NCBI GenBank assembly: GCA_964512045.1
Contig: CAZEJK010000150.1
Span: 1-12,230 of the forward strand
Direction of reading: 5' to 3'
Length of the DNA: 12,230 nt
Source of the DNA: CAZEJK01 sp964512045
GTDB lineage: Bacteria > Acidobacteriota > Thermoanaerobaculia > Thermoanaerobaculales > Sulfomarinibacteraceae
Shown: piece by piece, positions 6,325 through 12,230 of the stretch
How the letters are laid out: every line of letters starts with the position of its first letter
Position numbering within the stretch: the first letter of the stretch is position 1
Notes under the pieces: generated by a model
The model's database searches: none
Told to the model about the DNA's origin: nothing
What the model saw: the letters and a program-made list of their open reading frames with translations, nothing else
Made by a program: the position numbers and the translations under genes

Positions 6325-7122
6325 TCAGTCGGGACGCTGCTGGCAGGTGGGGCAGTAGTAGCCGGCGCGGCCGGAGACGGTGATCTTCGCGACCTCGCCT
6401 CCGCAGCCGTGTGGGCACGGCTCGCCTTCGGAGCGACGCGGCAGCAGGTAGTGCTCGGGGGCGTCGTCCGGGTTGACGTTGAAGTCGATCGCCTCGTGGA
6501 GCACAGTCTGCATGGTGTCGTACAGCGTGTCGAGCGTGCCGGGTGCGAGCTCGCGGAGCGCGGTCTTCGGGTGCAGCCGCGCCTGGAAGAGGATCTCATC
6601 GGTCCACACGTTGCCGAGGCCGGCGATCACCTCCTGGTTCATCAGGGTCGACTTGACCATGCCCCGGCGTCCTGCCAGCAGCTCGCGGAAGTCGTTCGTG
6701 CCGAGCCGGAAGGCGTCCGGTCCGAGGCCGTGCTCCTCGATCGCGACCTCGGGCGACTCCACGATCCCGAGGGCGCCGAGCTTGCGGGTGTTGCAGTAGG
6801 CGAGGTGGCCGCCGTCCGAGAAGTCGAGGCGCAGGTGGACGTGGTCGGGCTCCCGATCCGGGTCCGGCTCGTCCCACGCCACCGGGTAGCCGGTCATGCC
6901 GAAGTGCACGAGCAGCCAGCGTCCGTGGTCGAGCCGGCCGAGCAGGTACTTGCCGTGGCGGTGGGTGTCGGTGAGGCGATGACCCTGCAGGTTGCGACGC
7001 AGCGTGCTGTCGGAGCACTCGAGCACCCGGGTGTCCGACACCTTGGCGTGCTCGATCTGCCGGTCGAGCGCGGTGCGGTCGATGGTGCGTTTGAAGACCT
7101 CGACATCGGGAAGCTCTGGCAT
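6325..7122 (-). CDS. Fpg/Nei-family DNA glycosylase (MutM-like)
   Basis: A 265-residue base-excision repair glycosylase/AP lyase. After Met removal the N-terminal proline of MPELPDVE is the Schiff-base nucleophile and Glu3 the general acid. Lys58 in HRHGKYLLG corresponds to the conserved Lys57 of MutM. The H2TH region includes GLGNVWTDEILFQARLHP (168-185). The C-terminal zinc finger (236-260) carries Arg252 in VSGRAGYYCPTCQQ. Two departures from classical MutM: the first zinc pair is CPHGC (C-x3-C) rather than C-x2-C, and the RRFG loop reads RKLG (113-116), so the intercalating Phe is Leu. It may belong to a MutM-like subgroup, so substrate preference (oxidised purines or pyrimidines) cannot be stated. 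The ATG at 7122 has AAGGAGG upstream. It lies 17 nt after the CapA-family gene and is probably the last gene of its operon. Confidence 0.93.
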   Translation of the reverse strand: MPELPDVEVFKRTIDRTALDRQIEHAKVSDTRVLECSDSTLRRNLQGHRLTDTHRHGKYLLGRLDHGRWLLVHFGMTGYPVAWDEPDPDREPDHVHLRLDFSDGGHLAYCNTRKLGALGIVESPEVAIEEHGLGPDAFRLGTNDFRELLAGRRGMVKSTLMNQEVIAGLGNVWTDEILFQARLHPKTALRELAPGTLDTLYDTMQTVLHEAIDFNVNPDDAPEHYLLPRRSEGEPCPHGCGGEVAKITVSGRAGYYCPTCQQRPD

Positions 7123-7139
7123 CGGGCTCCTCCTTCGAG

Positions 7140-8426
7140 CTAGCTCGTCCAGCGCAGCGCGAGCTCGCCGTCGGTGGTCACCTCGATCCGGCTGCCGAGC
7201 GTGCGACACTCCCGATCGAGCTGCTCGGCCATCCACTGGACTGCCGTCTCTTCCGCTCGCCGGAGCTGCAGCCGGACCGACTCGAGGACCACCATCCGCA
7301 GCTGGAGGAGCGCGCCGGTCGCCGGGTCGAGACGCGGAAGGTACATCAGCCGCAGCTCGGGCCGGAACGCCTCGTGCCCGGTGATGCCCTCGTAGTCGTT
7401 GATGAAGTCGCCACAGCCGTAGAGGATCGGTCGGTCGTGGTGGACCTCGATGCCCATCGGGTGGTGCGACGAGTGGCCGTGCACGAGGTCGACCCCGGCC
7501 CGCTCGATGAGCAGCCGGCCGAACCTCTGGTGGGCCGCAGGGACGGCCCAGCCCCAGTTGCCGCCCCAGTGGACCGATGCGACGACGATGTCGCCGGGGC
7601 GGCGCACGTTGGCCAACAGCTCGGCGACCCGGTCGGCGGCGCGTTCTGTCAGCTCCTCGATCCAGACGCCGGAGCGGTCCACCTCGGCCGCCCACTGCGG
7701 CGGGATCCCGCTGGAGGGGTGTCCCAGCGAGAGCACGAGCACCCGGCCGGCGTCGTCCAACGGGAGGACGGCTGGCTCGGTGGCCGCCGTGAGGTTGGCG
7801 CCTGCGCCGGGCGTCGCGATGCCTGCGGTCTGAAGGGTGGCCAGCGTCTCCAGCAGGCCCGGACGGCCCCAGTCGATGACGTGGTTGTTGGCGAGCGTGC
7901 AGCAGTCGATGCCGGCAACCGTCAGAGCTGCGACGTTGGCGGGGTGCATCCGGTAGTGGATCCCCTTGTGCGGCCAGGGGGTGCCGTCATCGGTGACGGC
8001 GGTCTCCAGGTTGATGATGCGCAGAGCTGGCCGTGCAGCCGCGAGCAACGCCAGGGCGTCGCCCCAGACGTAGTCGAAGGCGACCTCGTTCGGGATCGGT
8101 CCGCTCTGCTCCTCGGCGAGCTGGACGTAGGTGGTGGCAGAGGAGACCCACGGCTCGAACAGGCGTGGGTCGACCGAGGTCGGCAAGATCTGATCGATGC
8201 CGCGGCCGGTCATGACGTCACCCGCCAGAAACAGCGTGACGCCGTCTGCGGAGTGCGGGACCGGGGTGGTCGCCGACGGCGTCGTCATCGACGACGGACC
8301 ACTGCGGCTACCGCACGCGCCGGTAACCAGAGCGCTCACAGCAGAGGCGCCGATGACGCCGAGGAATGCACGGCGGCTGGGCGTTGCGGAGGACGTTCGG
8401 TCGCTGCTCCTCGATCCGTGGTCCAT
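7140..8426 (-). CDS. CapA-family protein with twin-arginine signal
   Basis: A 428-residue exported protein of the CapA (poly-gamma-glutamate synthesis, metallophosphatase-like) family. The N-terminus has a Tat motif SRRAFLG (17-23), a hydrophobic stretch and VTGAC ending at Cys38, which may be a weak lipobox. A Ser/Thr/Pro-rich linker follows. Family motifs: LAGDVMTGRG (68-76), INLETAV (138-144), LANNHVIDWG (178-187), SVHWGGNW (284-291), HGHSSHHPMGIE (316-327) and YGCGDFINDYEG (336-347). No capsule or polyglutamate genes are nearby, and many CapA proteins have no proven substrate, so the function is open. The ATG at 8426 lies 6 nt after the kinase stop and has no clear ribosome site, suggesting translational coupling. 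It cannot start further upstream because that stop (8433-8435) is in the same frame. Confidence 0.9.
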   Translation of the reverse strand: MDHGSRSSDRTSSATPSRRAFLGVIGASAVSALVTGACGSRSGPSSMTTPSATTPVPHSADGVTLFLAGDVMTGRGIDQILPTSVDPRLFEPWVSSATTYVQLAEEQSGPIPNEVAFDYVWGDALALLAAARPALRIINLETAVTDDGTPWPHKGIHYRMHPANVAALTVAGIDCCTLANNHVIDWGRPGLLETLATLQTAGIATPGAGANLTAATEPAVLPLDDAGRVLVLSLGHPSSGIPPQWAAEVDRSGVWIEELTERAADRVAELLANVRRPGDIVVASVHWGGNWGWAVPAAHQRFGRLLIERAGVDLVHGHSSHHPMGIEVHHDRPILYGCGDFINDYEGITGHEAFRPELRLMYLPRLDPATGALLQLRMVVLESVRLQLRRAEETAVQWMAEQLDRECRTLGSRIEVTTDGELALRWTS

Positions 8427-8432
8427 GGTGCG

Positions 8433-10748
8433 TCACGTCGGGGTCACGCGGAGCGTATCAGCGCGGATTGCCGTCAGCAGCTGGTCCGAGCCGTCGGCCT
8501 TGCAGACGTACGCCTCGGCGCCGGCATCGAGAATCGACACTGCTATGTCCTCGCGCTCGTGCATCGACAGGCCGATGATGCGGGTGTCGGGCCAGCGGTT
8601 GGAGATGATGCCGGTGGCCTCGATGCCGTTCATGTTCGGCATCGACACGTCCATCAGGACGATGTCGGGCTTCAGCCGGCCGGTGAGCTGTACCGCCTCC
8701 TCGCCGTCACCGGCCTCGCCGACGACCTCGACGTCGCTCTCCTCGTCGAGCATGGCGCGCAGCCCTTCGCGGACCACGTCGTGGTCGTCGACCAGGAGCA
8801 CCCGGTAGACGCCGTTGCTGATCGGGTGCTGTCGCTGGGGGCCTCGCGTGTGTGAACGAGGGAGGTCCTTCGCCGAACCGGTCGCCTTCGTGGTGTCGGT
8901 TCGCTTGCGGGGCAGCGTCAGGTGCGCGATCGTGCCGCCACCGGGGCTGCTGTCCACCTGGAGCTCGCCGCCGAGCAAGGCGGCGCGCTCACGGATCGCG
9001 AACAGGCCGAGGCCGGCTCCTTCCTCCTCCTTCAGGAGTGTGTCGTGGTCGAACCCCACCCCACCGTCCCTGACCGTGATCAGAACCTCGTCATCGCTGG
9101 TTGTGACCTGCACCTCGGCCGTGGTGGCGCCGGAGTGCTTGCTGACGTTCAGCAGCAGCTCCTGGACGGCGCGGTAGGCGAAGATTCGCGCGTCCTCCGT
9201 GTCGGGCTCGGCGCCGGCCTCGGCGTCGAGCGTTACGTTCAGTGCTCCGCGCTCTCCAAGCCGTCGGATGAGCCCGTCCAGCGCGCGCACCAACCCTCCG
9301 TCGGTCAGCAGGGGCGGGGCGAGCTCGTGGGAGAGGTTGCGCGAGGTGCCGATCGCCTCACTGAGCAGGGAGCTGACCTGGTCGATATGGTTGGTCATGT
9401 CCTTGCGGGCGGAGGGGCAGATGTCGCCGTGGCGAGCCGCCAAGCCGAGCTGGAGCTTGGCGCCCACCAGGATCTGTTGCAGATCGTCGTGGAGGATCGC
9501 GCCGATCCGTGCGCGCTCCGTCTCCTCGGCGGTGGTCAGCTGCGAGGTGAGCCGGCTGAGCTGCTCGGCGCGGCGGGTCAGCTCGGCGTTGGCCTCCTCG
9601 AGATGGCTCGAGCGTTCACGCAGCGCTTCTTCGAGCCACCTCCGTTGGCTGACCTCCTCCTCGAGCCGCGAGATCGCGGCGTGCAGCGCACGGGTGCGCT
9701 CCTCGGCGCGCTCCTCGAGGGTCTGGTTGAGCTGCTCGAGGCCGATCTCGGCCCGCCGGCGGAGGAGCGTCTCGACGATCGCCGGAGCGAGCCCTTCCAC
9801 TGCCGCCAGGTCCTGATCGCGGTAGCCGCCGGGACGATTGGCGAGGCCGATCATCCCGACGATGGCGTGCTCGTGCAGCAGGGGTACCCCGAGGAACGAG
9901 TGGATCTCCGGGTGGCCATCCGGGACACCGGCGCTCTCTGGATGGTGGGCCGGATCGTTGGTGAAAAGACCGTGACCGGCCCGGATCACGGCGCCGAGCA
10001 GGCCGCTCTGAGGCAGGCGGCTTGGTAGGTCCGGGGGCTCGAGGTCCGAGGCCTCCCAGCCCGGGTCGGAGATGGCGATGATCGCAAGGCTCTGACCATC
10101 TCCTCCTTCCGCGATGAAGCCAAAGGCACTGCCGGTGAGGTCCTCGGCGATCACCAGGCAGCGGTGTCCCAGATCGTCGAGCGTGTCGCTGCGAAGGGCC
10201 TCGTAGAAGACGCGGTTGACGGCGTCGAGCAGCTCGCCGCGGCGCCGGGCTGCCTCCTCGGCGAGGTGCCGGTCGGTCACGTCGTAGTTGACGCCGGCGG
10301 CGCGGACGGGTCGGCCGTCCGCATCGTGGTACACGCGTCCGATTCCCGCCAGCCAGCGGACCTCACCGTCGGGCCGGACGATGCGGAACTCATCGGTCGA
10401 CTCGCCACCTCTGCGCAGCCAGCTGGCCACTCCGGAGACCGCTCGGTCGCGATCGTCCGGATGGATCATGCTCGCGAACCGTTTGAACGTCAGCGGGGTG
10501 GAAGGATCCAATCCGAGGAGCTCGAACAACCGGTCGTTGGCGATGACCCGGCCGGTGGCCAGGTCGTGGTCCCAGGTGCCCATCCCTGCGCCTTCGACGG
10601 CGAGGCGGAGACGCTCCTCACTGGCCTCGACGGCGTCGAGGAGATTCCGAGGATCGTGGACCTCGCCGGTGGTGTCGTCGACGCGCTCTGGATCTCCGCG
10701 CGGGCCGATCCCGCCGCTGTCACAGTTGGTGGTCGGATCGGTGCTCAT
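8433..10748 (-). CDS. PAS-GAF-HisKA_3 hybrid histidine kinase with C-terminal receiver
   Basis: A 771-residue, probably soluble sensor kinase. Order: PAS of PAS_3 type (about 44-162, with MIHPDDRDRA and FRIVRPDGEVRWLAG), GAF (about 175-335, with SFLGVPLLHEHAIVGMIGLAN), long coiled coil (335-410), HisKA_3 with phospho-acceptor His420 in ILHDDLQQ, HATPase_c (about 520-613; N534, D561 in RDGGVGFD, GAGLGLFAIRER), linker, and receiver (648-765) with D654/D655, phospho-acceptor D700, S728 and K750. As in the other kinase of this window, no HTH follows the receiver. The ATG at 10748 has GAGAG five nt upstream; a GTG at 10754 is possible but sits too close to that site. It begins 11 nt after the phosphoglycerate mutase stop. 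The signal is unknown; GAF and PAS_3 suggest a small ligand or redox/light cue. Confidence 0.93.
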   Translation of the reverse strand: MSTDPTTNCDSGGIGPRGDPERVDDTTGEVHDPRNLLDAVEASEERLRLAVEGAGMGTWDHDLATGRVIANDRLFELLGLDPSTPLTFKRFASMIHPDDRDRAVSGVASWLRRGGESTDEFRIVRPDGEVRWLAGIGRVYHDADGRPVRAAGVNYDVTDRHLAEEAARRRGELLDAVNRVFYEALRSDTLDDLGHRCLVIAEDLTGSAFGFIAEGGDGQSLAIIAISDPGWEASDLEPPDLPSRLPQSGLLGAVIRAGHGLFTNDPAHHPESAGVPDGHPEIHSFLGVPLLHEHAIVGMIGLANRPGGYRDQDLAAVEGLAPAIVETLLRRRAEIGLEQLNQTLEERAEERTRALHAAISRLEEEVSQRRWLEEALRERSSHLEEANAELTRRAEQLSRLTSQLTTAEETERARIGAILHDDLQQILVGAKLQLGLAARHGDICPSARKDMTNHIDQVSSLLSEAIGTSRNLSHELAPPLLTDGGLVRALDGLIRRLGERGALNVTLDAEAGAEPDTEDARIFAYRAVQELLLNVSKHSGATTAEVQVTTSDDEVLITVRDGGVGFDHDTLLKEEEGAGLGLFAIRERAALLGGELQVDSSPGGGTIAHLTLPRKRTDTTKATGSAKDLPRSHTRGPQRQHPISNGVYRVLLVDDHDVVREGLRAMLDEESDVEVVGEAGDGEEAVQLTGRLKPDIVLMDVSMPNMNGIEATGIISNRWPDTRIIGLSMHEREDIAVSILDAGAEAYVCKADGSDQLLTAIRADTLRVTPT

Positions 10749-10759
10749 GGTCACTCTCG

Positions 10760-11965
10760 CTACGCGCCCAGCTTGCCGAGCCGGCCAGCGTGCGCGAACG
10801 CCAGTGGCATCAGGTCGGTGGCCGGTAGCCGTGGCCCCAGCCCGCCGGCCAGGCAGCTGGACTCACCAAACTGCTGCACCGGGTCGGGACGGCACGTCGA
10901 GCCCCACAGGAGCGCCGGCACCGGGTGCCAGCTGTGGTTGCGGAGCCCGGCCGGGGTGGAGTGGTCGCCGGTCACCACCACGACGTCCGGCTCGAGGTGC
11001 ATCAGGCGGGGTACCGCAGCATCCACCGACTCGATGAGCTCGACCTTGCGAGCGAAGTCGCCGTCCTCGCCGGCGCTATCGGTCTTCTTGAAGTGGACGA
11101 AGAAGAGGTCGTGCTCGCTCCAGTGGCGCTCGACGGCCTCGAGCTCCGACTCGAAGCTGTCGCAGGCGTCGAGGACCTCCATGCCGACGAGCTGGGCGAC
11201 ACCGCGGTACATCGGGTAGCTGGCCGCTGCGGCTGCCCGTACACCGTAGATCTCGGGAAGCGTCGGCCAGTCCGGGCGGCTGGAGAACCCTCGCAGCAGC
11301 ACCATGTTGCCCTGCTCCTCGTCGGCGAGCATCTCGCGGGCCTTCTCTGCGAACTCCTGGACGAGCTCGGCCGTCCGGCGGGCGCCGGGCTGCTGGGCCT
11401 CGGCGCGCAGCGGCTGACGGCCGGTCTGCTGGGGGTCGGTGTCGGCGACCTCCGGGCTGAGGTTCTCGCCCCGGAGCACCAGCAGGAACCGGTACTCCTT
11501 GACGGTGTCGACGAGCAGCTCGACGCCGTCGATCGAGATCTCTCGTAGCCGCTCGCACAGTCGGCGGTTGGTCTCGCTGTCGAGGCGGCCGGCGCGACGG
11601 TCGGTGACGACGCCGTCGGAGTCGACCGTGCAGAAGTTGCCCCGGGCGGCGACGTCGTTGTCGCGGAGATCGAAACCGATGCCGAGGGCGGCGAGCACTC
11701 CGCGGCCCACCTGGTGCTCGAGGGGATCGTAGCCGAACAGCGCCAGATGGGCGGGTCCGCTGCCGGGCGTGATCCCGGCGCCAGCGGGCTGATGGAGCCC
11801 GCAGATCCCCTCGGCCGCAAGACGGTCCAGGTTCGGGGTGCGGGCCGCCTCGAGCTCGGTGAGCTGGCTTTCGGTTGTGGGGAGCCCTCCGAGACCGTCC
11901 ATGACCAGCAGGACCACGGTGGTGTCCGCAGGCCGTTGCAGGGCCCGGATCTGACTCGGTCGCAT
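10760..11965 (-). CDS. apgM: Cofactor-independent phosphoglycerate mutase, archaeal-type (ApgM)
   Basis: A 401-residue cytoplasmic enzyme of the alkaline-phosphatase superfamily that interconverts 3- and 2-phosphoglycerate in glycolysis and gluconeogenesis. Metal- and phosphate-binding motifs are in order: VMDGLGGLP (21-29, Asp23), TPGSGPAHLALFGYDP (66-81, candidate nucleophile Ser69), VHFKKTDSAGEDGDFARKV (290-308, Asp296), TGDHSTP (332-338, Asp334/His335) and SWHPVP with His347. This arrangement and the length match the ApgM branch rather than the longer GpmI enzyme. The ATG at 11965 has GGAGG six nt upstream. A second ATG at 11970 is in another frame and too close to that site. It is the first gene of a four-gene minus-strand run. 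A related phosphotransfer or phosphatase activity cannot be excluded from sequence alone. Confidence 0.9.
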   Translation of the reverse strand: MRPSQIRALQRPADTTVVLLVMDGLGGLPTTESQLTELEAARTPNLDRLAAEGICGLHQPAGAGITPGSGPAHLALFGYDPLEHQVGRGVLAALGIGFDLRDNDVAARGNFCTVDSDGVVTDRRAGRLDSETNRRLCERLREISIDGVELLVDTVKEYRFLLVLRGENLSPEVADTDPQQTGRQPLRAEAQQPGARRTAELVQEFAEKAREMLADEEQGNMVLLRGFSSRPDWPTLPEIYGVRAAAAASYPMYRGVAQLVGMEVLDACDSFESELEAVERHWSEHDLFFVHFKKTDSAGEDGDFARKVELIESVDAAVPRLMHLEPDVVVVTGDHSTPAGLRNHSWHPVPALLWGSTCRPDPVQQFGESSCLAGGLGPRLPATDLMPLAFAHAGRLGKLGA

Positions 11966-12195
11966 TCCATACCTCCGTCTGGAGCATGCTGAGAGCAGGC
12001 CGCGCTTCTACCGGCGGCGTTCGAGGCCCTAGCTGCTCACATGCTGACTTTCTTTCAGCGGGAGTCGAGGGGCCATCCGGTGCTGTCCCAGGGGCCACTA
12101 GGGGCTGCCCCGAGGCTCTGCCGCTCTCCCTCCACCCACCCTCCGCGGCTCCGCCGTGGCACGCGCGGGCCACTCCAATCGGACTGACTGCTCTT
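11966..12195. other. Upstream region of the apgM operon
   Basis: About 230 bp with no supported gene; it should contain the promoter of the minus-strand operon, but no convincing -35/-10 pair was seen. Visible structure: an inverted repeat GCTGA-N7-TCAGC around a pyrimidine run (12043-12059), the direct repeat CATGCTGA at 11985-11992 and 12040-12047, and a small hairpin GGGGCTGCCCC (12101-12111). Any of these could be regulatory; none matches a known operator. Confidence 0.45.
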
Positions 12196-12230
12196 CGATT
12201 GTGGCAGCCGGCGTCTCGCCGGCGGGTGGG
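12196..12230 (+). repeat. Single REP hairpin at the right edge
   Basis: CGATTGTGGCAGCC leads into a 7-bp stem GCCGGCG-TCT-CGCCGGC (12207-12223), followed by GGGTGGG at the window end. It has the orientation of the right arm of the composite repeats but the stem sequence of the left arm. The C-rich partner arm is not present within about 35 bp to the left, so it is a lone REP or one whose partner lies elsewhere. Confidence 0.8.

Noticed and set aside
7374..8855. 493-codon plus-strand open frame
   Set aside because: It runs antisense across the CapA gene and into the kinase gene, has no family motifs, and ignores the boundary between two clearly real genes.
8922..10028. Long plus-strand open frame opposite the right hybrid kinase
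   Set aside because: It mirrors the kinase frame, and its protein shows only reverse-complement low-complexity patterns.
12043..12059. Rho-independent terminator
   Set aside because: The GCTGA/TCAGC arms are only 5 bp and no T-run follows on either strand, so it is noted only as an inverted repeat.

Overview
The window is very G+C-rich bacterial DNA. Gene density is high, start codons often overlap or nearly touch the preceding stop, and one secreted protein has a twin-arginine signal. A high-GC lineage such as an actinomycetote fits best, but no rRNA or other marker fixes the taxonomy, so this is inference.

Layout: six of the seven genes lie on the minus strand in two blocks. The right block (11965 down to 6325) reads apgM-type phosphoglycerate mutase, PAS-GAF hybrid histidine kinase, CapA-family Tat-exported protein, Fpg/Nei-family DNA glycosylase. 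Gaps are 11, 6 and 17 nt, so it is probably one operon. The left block (4810 down to 75) is a CheB-CheR-coiled coil-PAS-PAS fusion whose stop overlaps (ATGA) the start of a PAS hybrid histidine kinase with a C-terminal receiver. Together the two proteins make up the parts usually fused in one CheB/CheR/PAS/kinase polypeptide. Both kinases are of the HisKA_3 (HDDLQQ) type. Both end in a receiver domain with no DNA-binding output, and no chemoreceptor, CheA or CheW is visible.

Between the blocks is the only plus-strand gene (5276-5905), an apparently intact REP-associated tyrosine transposase (RAYT). It is flanked by composite inverted repeats, each made of two short G+C-rich hairpins facing in opposite directions, like BIMEs built from REP sequences. 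Complete copies lie at 5127-5226, 5918-6034 and 6187-6302. A copy that has lost one hairpin lies at 1-66, and a single hairpin runs to the right edge at 12196-12230. The two hairpin classes differ by a compensated base-pair change, and the outermost pair of one class also changes in a compensated way. This suggests that the folded form is what is maintained. The RAYT with its repeats looks like a REPtron, and it is the most distinctive system in the window. Three of the copies lie just downstream of stop codons.

Long open frames opposite the real genes are by-products of high G+C and are not annotated. No tRNA, rRNA, CRISPR array or conventional insertion sequence was seen.
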